From contig NC_083560.1 in NCBI RefSeq assembly GCF_019925205.1, positions 16,449,145-16,513,144 on the forward strand: DNA of 64,000 nucleotides, written 5' to 3'. The stretch comes from Metopolophium dirhodum. Taxonomy: Eukaryota > Arthropoda > Insecta > Hemiptera > Aphididae. A program made the position numbers and the translations under genes. The notes below the pieces were generated by a model, which did no database searches, was not told the DNA's origin, and saw nothing but the letters and a program-made list of their open reading frames with translations. Of this stretch, positions 49,401 to 61,889 are shown one piece after another. How positions within the stretch are numbered: the stretch's first letter is position 1; the number at the start of each line of letters is the position of its first letter.

Positions 49401-50263
49401 CATTATTAACTTAATAATTTTTCATTATTAACTTAAATATTGAAACTATACAGTGTACTGTACAGTGATATTTTTAACTGGATTTTAGAATTATTAATGC
49501 AATTATAATATAAGAATTGATTAGAAAAAACTTAGTATTTTTTGAGCACATTCCATATGCCTAATATTAATTTATATAATACATTTTTGTATTTTTAAAG
49601 TAAATATATTTTACTTTGATTGAACACTACTTTAAATGATTGAAAAATATGTATTTAGATTGCGTATGAATTATATGTAGGGAAAGGATATTAATTCAGT
49701 ATAAAATTAAACATATTTATATATTTAAATTGAAAATTAGATAGAACTTAATAAAAATAATACATAAAACAAATTAAAAATTAAAAACCAATTTTATAAA
49801 TAAATATTATCTTTTGTTGGAGGCATTTTTGTCAGATTATTTAATTTAGTAGAAAAATCTTTGATTTTTGATGAGCAAAAATAATAAGATACAACATTTA
49901 TTTATACAATATTACTCAACTGTACAAACATATTTTTATCCTTGATTCGTACTTGTGAGTTGTACCACATTGTGTTGCTATCTGCTGTTATTTGTATTAC
50001 CTAGTTTTAAAATTAAAATAATATTAATATACAGTTGGTTGTTTAAATTTTAAGTATGTTTATTTTCTTTTATAGATTAAAATTAAAAGTTACGTGATAT
50101 GTTAATAACAACATTTTAAATGGACATTTAGAAACTTGGGAATGATTTGATATATTATTTTTAAGTTGGAATGCATATTATACATATTATACTACTAATT
50201 CCTCGACTAATTCACTATTTAGATTTTGAATAATATTTATTTATTTTTTATCTTTATGTTTAG

Positions 50264-53200
50264 ATAATATTATTTTCAAACAAAATCAAAAATAATGTCC
50301 AGGACTACTGCGTATGATAAATACATCAAACATAATAAAAGGTAATTTGTATTACAATGTATATGATACTTAAGTATTTTATTACTAAGTCCAAGGGCAG
50401 TCTTAAATGATTGCCAGTTGCTTATTTTATTTTATGTTTTCCCTTTATTTTGAACTGACCATCATTAAGTAAATTTTCCATAACAATATTTTGCTTGTTA
50501 TCTTGGTTAATATGAGATCAGTATTTCTTAAAATGGATAGAACTTAGCTGGTCAAAATTAACTAATTTTGTTAACTTGTTAAGTTAAAAGTTATTTAGAA
50601 AACAAAAGTAACTTAACTTAGTTAAAAAGCCGTTACTTTTTATTTTTCATATACAATTAATAATTATGCCTATTTTTAAAACTAACAAATAACTGAAATA
50701 ACCCTAATTTAATTAAGGTCTTACAGTTTTAAATAAATGGAAGCATTAAATTGAAATGTTGTAAGTACTTATATACTTTGATACTTTATTCAATGCTAAA
50801 GTCCAGCAAAATAATTAAATTATTCAAAATGTCACATTGGCCCTTCTTGCACCTAAACACAGATTTATAAATAGAATATCTGATATTTGTGAATATTAAT
50901 ATATTTTTTTTTATATAAAAATAATTAAGTAGGTATTCCATAATAGAATATATTTTAAATCTGTGGTTATAGAAAAAAAATAACTTTATGTGACAGTAAA
51001 ATTAATTAACTCATAAGTCATAAGTTACTGCATAACATGGAAAAAAAATTAACTCGTTATGTAACTTAACTTTTGAACTCGTTACCAGTTAATTAACCAG
51101 TTATCGACAAAGTAATCGTTCACAAAAAATTTAATAACCTCTTTAATTACTCCTATAGTTTTTTGTATATTTATCACTGCATTAAAGCCATTTACAATCA
51201 GATTAAGTCTATGCCAAGCACAGTTAATAGTTATTTCAAAAAAGAATTTGTCTTGGTAATTAGGTATTATCATGGTAATATTTATTAAATTACAAGTTCA
51301 TATTATTTTACAGGGGGTGACAAGTGCCCTATCTTGCCCTACCCCAATGGGCAGTGACTGTAGGTAGTGACCTATTGTATTGTTTTATCACACTAAGAAT
51401 TCATATACTATCTGTAACATATATAAATTATTTATTAATAGTTTATTCCCGCGAAGGGCAAGGTTATAGTTCACACAATTTTAAACATTTCAATACATAA
51501 TTAATCAACACCTACATTTAAGGCATAATTTTAATATTGCCTTATCTTCAATAAAAAAGTCAAAATACAGAAATTTAACTTTCGACAAACTGCCGGTGTA
51601 CGAAAACGGTGTGCACTCTATAACTCAGTTACCTACAATATTCATTTACTCAGTACCTACTCTATAATTTTTTTAGAATTCTGTCTGTGGGAGATTGATG
51701 ATCCAATTGTCTAGTTTCATGTCTCGTAAACAGAATTTAAAATTTAATATCTCATTAAATAGATTAGATCATGAATTATATTATATTATGAATTAGATCA
51801 TGTTAAACTGGTGCTCCACTTTCAAAATATAATTGTAATTGATTTTTAATTGTCAGTTTTTGTTTACTGTGATCAGTAACTAAAACATAGTGAGAAAAAT
51901 TATCCAATTTGTGAAATAATAACAATATTATTTATGCTCATTCATTCAATATTAAATGTATTATAAATTATAATATTATGTACAGGATGATATAAATATT
52001 CAAATATATGAATTTATAAAATTATCATAGCTAGGTAACATAATTTGCATAATAAATATGCTTTGGTAACATGAAAAAAGAATTCTAAGAAATTTTCACG
52101 ATGCAACTAATGAATTATTAAAAAATACATCACTGAATATGTTTGTTGGTTAGCACTTAGTACTATTATTAAAGAAATTTGCTGTCGTGCATTTTTTCGA
52201 AACAATCTTGACTATCAGTTGTTCTATGGAATACATTTATTAACCTAATAATTTATCTTATCTATGAGTACAGTCAAGATGTAAGTATAATTTAACCTGT
52301 ATGAGATAATAACTATACAGACTACCGTGTATAGTATTACTGAATTGTTTTGTAGTAAGATCATTATTTATTATAAAAAGTAATTAATTTTATATTTTGG
52401 AATTAGGTATTTATTTTAACAATCTAAGAAAAAAACCATATGAAGTTGCTCCTTAAATTTATTCCTTTTATAATAATAATATTAACGACCATACATTTAT
52501 CAAATAAGAATCGGGCTAAACTTTCAATTCATTTTTGGTTACACATCTAGAATTAGTCATCCGTAATGATAACTATGTTTCTTATAGCAAGCTATGTAAT
52601 AAATTAAATATTAAAGTCAATTATAATGTTTAAGCAGTTAGTTATTATAGCCAAGTATATTCAAATATAAATTATTGTTTCAGTTACACAAAAGATTCTA
52701 AATATACAATATCAAGTATAAGAGCTCAGATAATAACTGAAGATAATGTAATTGCATCAACACCAACTAAACAAAAAGTCAAGACAAAAAAATCTTATAT
52801 TTGTGATATTTGTGATGGACAGTTTTTACATAAAGACGGCTTAATATCTCACATTAAGAATCATATGCAAGAAAGAAAAATTGAATGTTCTACTTGTAAT
52901 AAACGGTTTTTAAGAAAAGCACATCTCGAACTTCACATTAGGATTCATACTGGTGTAAAAAAATTCAAATGCAATGTTTGTAATAAATCATTTGCACGGT
53001 TGGATAATTTAGAAACACACAGTAATAAGCATACGGGAGAAAAACAATTCAAGTGTGGTATTTGTAATGTATCAATTTCACATATAACGCTCTTGAAACG
53101 TCACAATAAGACGCATACTGGGTATAGACCATATAAATGCGATTTTTGTTCTAAATCATTTGCACGAGTGGATAATTTAAAAGATCACATGAACACTCAT

Positions 53201-53392
53201 ACGAGAGAAAATCAATTTAAATGTAACGTTTGTGATAAATATTTTACATACAAAGCACTCTTAAAACGTCACAATATGACTCATACAGGGTATAAACCGC
53301 ATAAATGCAATTTTTGCAATGAATCATATTCACGGACGGATAATTTAAAGCGTCACATAAAGAGGGTTCATTCGAAAAAAAAACAATTTTAA
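50264..53392 (+). CDS. C2H2 zinc-finger protein, seven fingers
   Basis: Exon 50264-50341 follows TATGTTTAG; its ATG is at 50295 and it codes MSRTTAYDKYIKHNK before donor AG|GTAATT. Exon 52684-53392 follows TTGTTTCAG and continues in phase (AG|T, Ser). The protein is 251 residues: a basic linker (about 17-53), then seven C2H2 fingers at about 54-76, 82-104, 110-132, 138-160, 166-188, 194-216 and 222-245, each C-x2-C-x12-H-x3/4-H, joined by TGEKQ/TGYRP-type linkers, then KKKQF and TAA. Fingers 3, 5 and 7 share R-x-DNL at the recognition helix; fingers 4 and 6 share LLKRHN, suggesting pairwise duplication. Likely a nuclear DNA-binding protein; target and function unknown. No effector domain is seen. 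A GC-rich non-coding exon probably ends at 46643. Confidence 0.85.
50342..52683 (+). other. Zinc-finger gene intron 2
   Basis: A 2.3-kb AT-rich intron in phase 2. The part from about 50540 to 51275 holds a hAT remnant rich in TTAACTTGTTAAGTTAA motifs. The rest shows nothing recognisable. Confidence 0.55.
51082..51273 (-). pseudogene. hAT transposase fragment
   Basis: The minus-strand frame contains CAWHRLNLIVNGFNAV followed by IGVIKEVIKFF, matching the 'C.AHxLNLxV ... KxxxKFF' segment of hAT transposases before the catalytic C-terminal region. Nothing further of the protein is seen. Adjacent sequence (50540-51080) is rich in GTTAACTTAA motifs like the CAAGGC element at 29847. A small relic in the intron. 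Confidence 0.55.
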
Positions 53393-53610
53393 ATATAATA
53401 TTCGTAATAAATGGCTTCTATGTGAAGGACACAAAACTTCACATCACATACATCGAATACAACATTTTTATACAAGTTTTTCTCTTGTAATATCATTAGG
53501 TAGTCACCAAATTATTCATAACGTTCATTAACCTTTTAATTGGGATACAGGTAAAAAATATTTAAAACAGAAAGCACATACAAAAAGTTTGGTGAAAAAT
53601 CATAACAATT

Positions 53611-54021
53611 ATTATTTAATTTAATAGATTAAAGATAAAGCAGAAGGAATTATGGGAGTTCCACCTTCCTTTCTGAAAAACATATTGTTATATGTATTAA
53701 TTTTTGTTATTTTATTATATTTGAGTTAAAAACATAGCCTAGTTTATAAGACATGTGTTGAGAAATGTTATTTTAATTAAACATATGTCATCAACTTTCA
53801 TTATATTATATTATTTAATTTAATAGATTAAAGATAAAGCAGAAGGAATCATGGGAGTTCCGCCTTCCTTTCTGAAGAACATATTGTTATATGTATTAAT
53901 TTGTATGTTATTGTACCAAGTTTATTTTATTATATTTGAGTTAAAAACAAAGCCTAGTTTATATAACATATGTTTAGAAGTGTTATTTTAATTAAACATG
54001 TCATCAACTTTAATTATATTG
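53611..54021 (+). repeat. 199-bp tandem duplication containing an exon-like block
   Basis: Unit 1 starts at about 53611 and unit 2 at about 53810. Each begins ATTATTTAATTTAATAG, an acceptor-like end, then an open block: 53628-53729 and 53827-53991. Both encode KDKAEGIMGVPPSFLKNILL preceded by Ile and followed by a hydrophobic stretch, then different tails caused by an 17-18-bp indel. In the first 24 codons three bases differ, all at silent third positions (ATT/ATC, CCA/CCG, AAA/AAG). This looks like duplicated alternative last exons for a membrane-anchored C-terminus. The parent gene is not identified; the phase does not fit direct splicing from the 50341 donor. Confidence 0.55.
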
Positions 54022-57000
54022 TACTATATATCTTACCATACAATAATTTGTTATTTTCTAAAATATTTTTTAAAATTACATTGTCTTGATTAAACAAATG
54101 GTGGTTTATCTTTTTATTTTGTAATACCTTGACATTTAGTAGAAATTAAGCACATATACATAATATTACATACTACAGCTTAAATATAATATATTATATA
54201 AAGTGATTCTTTAACATAGCACCCTTTTATTTCAGTATAATATTTCTTAATGATGTTCGTTCACTGACATCTGCTGCAACCTAATCAAAATAGGTTTTGG
54301 CTTAATAGACTATGGGCAGGTAGTTAATATACAAAATATTGGTATACTGCATCCAGCGAGAGAACACAACTCGTTTGTGCATGTCTAGGTGAATTTCTCC
54401 CACCACGCGAGAATGCTAGTAAGTAGCAATAAGTTTTATTTTATTTTGAGGGAAGACGGTACCATGGTGAACATGTTATGATAAATAATGATTCAGCCCA
54501 TTGATATATTTTTTATAACCTGCCCACCGCATCACCAATGAAATTTGTCTGTAAACACAAATTGAAAAAAACTGATAAAGTGATAATTGCATTCCTTACC
54601 ATAAAAGTTACCCTTACCCACCTAAAAAAATTTCACCACGATGCCTAGGAGTCAGGAAACAGTTTTGATTCACCTGTGTAAGTAAATCTGTAGCTGAATG
54701 AGTTACTGTATATGATATGTATGATTATATATATATCATACTATCACACCATCATGTTAAAGGAAAAGAATAAAACCATTACTCTCGTTTTTATGAATTA
54801 AAATATTATTGAATAATATTGATAATGCTATTACTGGACTGTAAAAATTTTATTAATTTTCTTGACTTCTAGAGATTAGTGCTTGCTAAATAAATACAAC
54901 TGTTTCACTAACATTGGGATTGCCATATTGATATACCCTGAATCCTCTAAAACTTACATGTTTTGATCAATTTATGTTTAGATTGAATTTTTTCTTTTTA
55001 TAAAATATAAAGTAGTTGTTCCACCATAAGACCTAAAAATAAAACTAACTATCTTAATTTCATTAAATATTTATTGAATCCTATTTTTTTATCATTATAA
55101 ATGATTCCAAGTTCAACCGTAAAATTTATAATGGATTCAATATCGCTGAAGCTTTATTGGCACATAGTTAATTATGGTAATCCTTCATACTTTTATGATA
55201 ATTACCTATTTAAAATACTACGAAAACACATGTAAATTAATTTGATTATTAGGTATAAGTTATAAATTATTATGTATTTTAAAAGTTAACAAAGTTACTA
55301 TTAAACTCAATTTATAAAGACTAAACTATTTCAAAGAAAGTTTATTATTTAAAAAAAATTATATATTTGTGTTTTGCTTAACTATTATTTAAGCATACAT
55401 TTTTATTATATTTAATTAAATTATCGTCTCCAAAAGCTTAGGATTGTGGAGGAGAGAACAGTTCTTATTTATAAGGTAAATTGTACAAATTTTAGAGAAC
55501 TGCGTAAATATAGGTATCCTTATTAAATGAATGAATTTATTAATGTTGAATCAAATAAATAAATTAATAATAATAAAGACAAAACATTGTTTGAGTACAG
55601 TGCAATTGATAGATATAGGTTTTTACAAACAATTTTCTAACATAACATACTTTGGAAATGATCATAATTATTATAAAAATGATTAATAGGAATATCATAT
55701 TGCATACATAAATGTATACCTAGGTATATTAAATACATTATTTATTTTTTACAAATAGAATAATTATTGTTGAACACTTGAGGCTACCTATCCTTAGTAA
55801 TGAATGTGTAGAAGTTCTGAGCAAACTTAAATATTTCTCAAAGATACCACTCCATACACCAATTGTGTATGTATTTACTGACTTTGCAATAGCACAGAAA
55901 TCTATTTTCATGTTGTTAGGTGATAAATATTATTTAATGTTTTAAACCTGCTGAACATACTCGTTAATTTTATAATCGCTAAATCAATATTGTTAAACAT
56001 GTACTTCAAAATGTTTCATTACCTATGTTTAATTGTTTTTAATAATAATTTACTACTTTGACATGATTAAAACAATGCTTACTTGTTATAATTTACACAA
56101 TACATTATTATCAAGAAATAATAACCTCATACAAACAAATATTTAGTATTCTTAAAGATAGGTATATTAAGTTAAATACATTTTATTATTTGAATTGTGA
56201 CATATAATCAGTAATTACGAATTTCAAAGTACCTACCTACCTATATTGTATTTTGTAACTAGATAGGTAAGACTGTAGCCAATTTGTAGGAATACAATTA
56301 GTTATTAATGTAACATAATTCACTGACCTATCTAAGTTTCAACTAATCGTGTAATGTGCGACGTGCTCATCTCAGGAAAAGAGTTTAGTATGGCTTATAT
56401 TTTATTTAATGTTAACAGATATAATATAGATAATACTACAGTATATTATATTTACTAAATTGAAATTACAACATTAAATATAATATATAAAGACAAACAA
56501 TATTTAATCATATTAAAAGATGAAAATAGTAAAAATATTGGTACGTAGGTATACCTACTAGGTAGTAATATAATATAGGTAACAATCAAATATTATGTTA
56601 ACATGCATTTTTTTACATTACTGATCAGCTATTTTTTCAACTCGCATTTAAATAATGGAGAGAATGGCTCTTTTTGATTTCAAAAAATTATTTAGAATTG
56701 ATTGATGAAAATTTAGTGCTTGATCACCTATTTCAGGAAATATGATACTCAAACTTTAAATTCAAAAGACGTTAAAAAAATATATCAAAATTAAATAATG
56801 AACAGACAATTTGTTCAATTTATACCATACCAATAAATTCAGCCTTTTACTTATAAATTAAAAAATATAATATAGGTAATCGGTAATATAATGTAATTAA
56901 ATTCACTCAGATCAATTCTCCACTTTTAGTTATATAAATACATTGCCAGGCCTGTTGATTTATATCAAACAAATTTATTGTACTGAGCGACTAGTTTTTA

Positions 57001-58180
57001 TTCATTAAGGTTACATACTTTAACTGTTCAAGTATTTTTAGGTAGTTTTATATAGTTATTAGAATTAACAATGATCAGTATTATTATCATACCAGCTTAT
57101 GAATTTTAAATGTTGTGTTTTGATTTAATCAAAATCATTTGTAAATATTTCCGAATAATTCTAATATAGTTTTTAACTATTATTCTGTTAACCATGTTTC
57201 ATATAAAATATTATATATTATTAGTAATTCATGTATTTTTATTTGTATCTAATAAAAAGTTAAAATATTAAATTATTGTTGTTTTTGCCAAAATATTTAA
57301 TAAAAAGCATTAAGTATTAAACAAAATTTTAATTCAACATCTATTTTCAAAATTGTTATTATAAAAAAGAAAAGTTTAAAGTAGTTAAGTACTCGATATA
57401 AAACAAACAAATTAACGAGAACAACAGCTAGTTGCTAGAGTAATAGATGGGATAACAGATATGGTGGTATCAAAAATTGTAAACCTATTTTATCTTATTT
57501 ATTAGTTACCTACAACCACGATGTAGAGAAAATATCTCTCTCTAGGTACATCGTGCCTACAACATTTTCCATTAAGGTTTACAACAGATTGAACATATTT
57601 CCTACTTAATAATGATTATCGTCAATAATCCTGTAAATAGGTAGGTAATTATAAAAATACAAAATATGTAAAAAATAAAAATGAATACATACGTTTTATT
57701 TTTAATCGGATTAAGAAATCTGCATTCAATAAAATGACGTATTTAGATGAAAATCCACGTCCCGATTATTAGTTTCAATGTGAATGCGTATGTTCAAGCC
57801 ATAGAAGGGTTCTTCAGCAGCTTATTGGATTTGCGTCTAGTCACGACTCACTATCGACGAATTGGTAAACACGATTAAAAACCGAATTATTAGATTTATA
57901 TTATATTTATTTGACCAACTAGCCCAAAAACGGAAAAATCAAAATACGGAACTGGGTGGGCCAAAGGACAGGTAACATACAGCGAAATCTCTAAATACCG
58001 GCATTCTCGGTTTTAATAAAACCTGAAATTTTGTCAGATATCTACAGGTGTTTGATAGGTGAGGTTTCACAGTACATAATATAATATCTTATAAGTCTAG
58101 TGACTACATAATATTGTAGTCCATACTACGTTACTATTTACCACGATAAATTTGTCATGATATTTACTACAGAGACGAGA
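54022..58180. other. Intergenic, AT-rich
   Basis: No gene, RNA gene or clear transposon is supported across about 4 kb. AT-rich with simple-sequence patches and GGTAGGTA/CCTACCTA stretches (for example 56230-56270). Confidence 0.45.
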
Positions 58181-58494
58181 GTAAACAGCACAGTACGACT
58201 CGTTACGAATGTCGAATACTCGAATGTTCCGACCGGTGATCGCGCGAATCGAGAGATAGTGTTATCTTATCATCTTAAATACTGATCGGTCGGCAAAGGT
58301 ACGATCCGCGGCGTTCGTAACTTCACGTCAGACGGTAATATTTGTGATTTTGTGTTTACTGATAGCAGTGGTGTGATAAGACGCACGTGATTCCGAACGG
58401 TGTTATTCGGCAAGACGTCAGTCAGCGTCCCGTTCGTTGTTGGTTAATATTTCAATTGCTATGATTTTCACTCCTTCGCTGCACATCATTTCAG
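58181..58494 (+). promoter_or_regulatory. WDR3 promoter and probable 5' UTR exon
   Basis: CpG content rises (GATCGCGCGAATCGAGAG; GATCCGCGGCGTTCGTAAC). The block ends at donor ATTTCAG|GTAAATC (exon end 58494). The next acceptor, after a T run, is at 58961-58962, 17 bases before the WDR3 ATG. Spliced, an upstream ATG at 58461 would open a 12-codon uORF that stops just inside the next exon, which could lower translation of the main frame. Start site not determined. Confidence 0.5.
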
Positions 58495-58511
58495 GTAAAT
58501 CAATCGTGGTT

Positions 58512-58757
58512 TTAAGGTCGTTTCACACGAAACGAATGTCCCCTCGGCGAACGCGATTTGAAATCGCCGCGAACATTCGCTCAAAATTAAACGAGACCGA
58601 TTTCTTGCGATTGTTCGCCACTTCGTATCCAAGCGATTATTTTCGTGTGAATACCGTGACTTAAGTATAGCTGTTTAATTTTTAGCGAATGTTCGCGGCG
58701 GTTTAAAATCGCGTTCGCCGAGCGAATATTCGCTTCGTGTGAAACCACCTTTACGAC
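58512..58757. mobile_element. Hairpin MITE in the WDR3 5' intron
   Basis: AAGGTCGTTTCACACGAA ... CTCGGCGAACGCGATTTGAA, CGCCGCGAACATTCGCTC on the left is mirrored by AGCGAATGTTCGCGGCGG, AAATCGCGTTCGCCGAGCGA, TTCGTGTGAAACCACCTTTA on the right. Arms of about 85 bp, 246 bp total, unusually GC/CpG-rich for this genome. It lies 200-450 bp upstream of the start codon. Confidence 0.8.
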
Positions 58758-58978
58758 TCGACGAGTGATAATGTACGCAAGCTACGACGGTCAACGATCG
58801 TTGCAACCCGTCAAAACACTATCGTCGCAGAGTTGGAAATCTCTTTCGTTTCAGTCTGCGTAAATTATACCGCGGCGGTGATCACGAATCGGCGGACTCG
58901 TCATCGTGGAAATGTACGGTCTAGGAAATTTGTTGTTATTATTATTATTATTTTTTTTTTAGTTTGAAAACATTAAAT

Positions 58979-61565
58979 ATGGGTATAACCAAGCAGTACT
59001 TGCGTTACGTTCCGTGGAAAAATTTCAACATCGTTTGCCATCCAGACTGTAACGTAGTCTTTGTCACGCTAGACGGTATTTCTGACAGATATGTTGCTGT
59101 TGGTGCTTGCGAAAATGTTATCATTTGGGACTTGCGATTGGAAAAATTGGTAAACATGACATGTTATAGTTAGCTAAGTCATTCTTTTAGTGTCACTATA
59201 TATATATTTGTATAATATGATATATATGTATATAATATATATATATGTTCATTGTCAATCAGGTTATGACAATCGAAGATGAAGACATGAAAAATAATAC
59301 ATCGAAAAAGATTTCTGTCGTTAAATTGGCCACTACATCGGAGGGTAAACATATTGCTGTAGGTTATTCTGATGGTTTAGTGAATACTTTTAATTTGGCG
59401 ACTGGCGAACTTATTGGAACATTCCAAGGTCATCGTTCTGCCATTACTGCACTAACATATGACACTCATGGACACATGCTCGCTTCAGGTTCCAAAGTAA
59501 GTTTTTTTTGTTTGAGACTATAAACTATATTATTACGCATGGTCTATTCATTTTTCAGGATACTGAAGCAGTAATTTGGGATGTCATAGCTGAAAAAGGA
59601 TTACATAGGTTGTCTGGTCATAAGGGTGTAGTGACAGGAGTCCAATTTATAAACAAGTATAACCTTGTGGTGACATCATCAAAAGATACTTATATCAAAT
59701 TTTGGGATTTAACCACTGGGCACTGTTTCAAGACATTGGCAGGTCACATAACTGAAGTAAGATTTATTTATGAATAGAGTTCAAATTTTAATGCAGAAAA
59801 ACAAGTTTGAAAGCTCACTGCGATCCTGCTAATTTTTTTGGTTTTAAAACAAATATTAATACAAAGCAATAAACTATAGCTCCAAATACTATTTAAAAAG
59901 AATTTGGTAACCTTAATATTTTGGATGGTTCGAATCTATATTAAATACTTATACAATAAGTGATTACTTAACTATCGTAATTAAATAATAATAATAATAA
60001 TTTATTTTATATCAAAAACAATAATAATAACACATTAATTAATTAAAATATTAAATTATTGTAAATATATTTATAGGTATATGTAAATTATTCGGTTTTT
60101 GATTTTTTTCTATTAAAAGCTATGCTTGTGCTTAAAATAGAGAGAATTCAAAAACAATTTTGAGTAAAAAAGCGATATTAAATAAAGCTTCAATAAAATT
60201 AATATAATAGCAATGAAAGAGAAAAAATGGGGAAAAATGAAATAAAATTTTATAAATACATAACATCCTAGTAAAATAAAAAATAATATTTGATGAATTT
60301 GAATTTTAACTAAACTACACTGAATAATCGTAATGTGAAGTATTCTGAATTTATGTTAAGAAAACATACTTAATATTAATTAGAGCCATGTTTAGTTTTT
60401 AATATCTAAACATTGCTTTTTTCATATTAATAATTGTATACAAAAACAGTATATGATTCATATTAAAATTATTGCGCAAATTTAACAATAAATCAGAATG
60501 ACAAAAGAATTCAATTTTAAAATGCATATTATATAAAATGATGAGATAGACTACTTAAATATGAAGTACTGAATTCTGTGTTCTGTGTTATCTTATTGAA
60601 CCTTATTACTTAATAACCAAGATATATCTTGTGTGAGTGTGTGAAGTACTTAACAAATATATTTTTAATCATGGATTTATTTTTGGATAATCAACATTAT
60701 ATGGAATTAGGTCGGGAGTTAGATTTAAGATTGAACAATTGTTGAAAAATACTATCACGCAATAACTTAAAATTAAATTTCAGTATTTAAGAAGTACGCA
60801 ACTAGTGCAATTATCCAAAAACATGCAATAGTTTTATGCATTTTCACTCAAATATGCAAAAATAGAAACTTTTATGACATGTCTGAAATATGTTCCATTT
60901 CTAATCAGAATAATTATTCTAGGTGAAATATATAAAAATTTGCATAATTTCTATCTGGGTCTTATTTATGAGTATAAAAACATTAAACATATTAACTAGA
61001 TATATTGTTATTTTTATTAATATTATTACGCTTTAACATATATTTTTATAAGAATGAATTTGAAAAGTTTATCTAATTAGATTATAATAATTTTTTTAAT
61101 TTCTTATATTTTTAAATATTTTATTTAGGTATGGACTTTGTCTATTTTACGTGATGACGATTTTGTTGTTGCCGGAAGCAATGACGCAGAACTACGTACA
61201 TGGAAGATATCAAAAATGAATGAAGAAGAATCAGAGATTAAAATGTCTGAGCTTTTGCACTCAGATAACTTACTAGATTTTGCTGTTAGTGTTTATTTCA
61301 CTAGTTTGTAATTATTATGACTATATACAAAATAGAAAAATAATGATTTATATAATTTTTAGTCTTCAATAAAATGTGAAAAAAGTGGATCTTTAATGAG
61401 AGAAGGTCCTGGTCGTGTCGTATCTTCAGCTACAAATAGTACAAACCATGTTCTTTGTGTTCATGGCCATGGGAAATTGCTGGAGTTGTTTATTTTTAGT
61501 GGAGAAGGTGAAGCATTAGAACGTTTGCGTAATCGTCAAAGAAAATTTAGGAAAAAGGCTTCTAA
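58979..61565 (+). CDS. WDR3: WD repeat protein 3 (Utp12/Dip2), N-terminal third
   Basis: Five exons with consensus borders join in frame: 58979-59149, 59263-59496, 59559-59756, 61129-61284, 61363-61565 (ends phase 2, AA|GTAAGT). They give 322 residues before the window's remaining intron. The start MGITKQYLRYVPWKNFNIVC matches the family start MGLTKQYLRY, fixing the ATG. WD motifs end VIIWDL (about 48-52), AVIWDV (140-144), IKFWDL (182-186) and LRTWKI (exon 4); GH dipeptides of the blades are present (QGHRSAI, SGHKGVV, AGHITEV). Exon 5 includes NHVLCVHGHGKLLELF, then a basic RLRNRQRKFRKKA. WDR3/Utp12 is a nucleolar component of the small-subunit processome (UtpB) for 18S rRNA maturation. Family proteins are about 940 residues, so two thirds lie beyond 64000. 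No breaks seen. Confidence 0.93.
59757..61128 (+). other. WDR3 intron 3
   Basis: A 1.37-kb AT-rich intron with ATA/AAT simple-sequence patches (59985-60035). No recognised element. Phase 0. Confidence 0.5.
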
Positions 61566-61889
61566 GTAAGTTAAATATATAATATAATAGTACAGTGGTT
61601 TCTTTGGAATATGGTAATTTAATAAACTAGCATAACAGTAAAATACACGTCTAATACGACGGGGATTATATTTATGTAATATATAGCTTATAAAATTGAT
61701 TATGTTCCAAAGATTTGCTTAGATATTTTGTTCACATTTAGTTAAATGACAATCGCGTTCTCATTTCATATTTAACTATATTATTTTTGTTCTCAGTGTC
61801 AATTGTATAAAAAATGTCCTAACAGGAAAAACGAAAACATACCACTTATCTCCTTTTGTAAAATATTGCCCTTAATTATTATAAATCAT
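61566..61889 (+). other. Start of WDR3 intron 5
   Basis: AT-rich intron sequence between the donor at 61566 and the hAT element. The next WDR3 exon is not within the window. Confidence 0.5.

Noticed and set aside
58437..58664. 75-codon plus frame before WDR3
   Set aside because: It crosses a likely donor site at 58494 and runs into a MITE; better read as 5' UTR with a short uORF.
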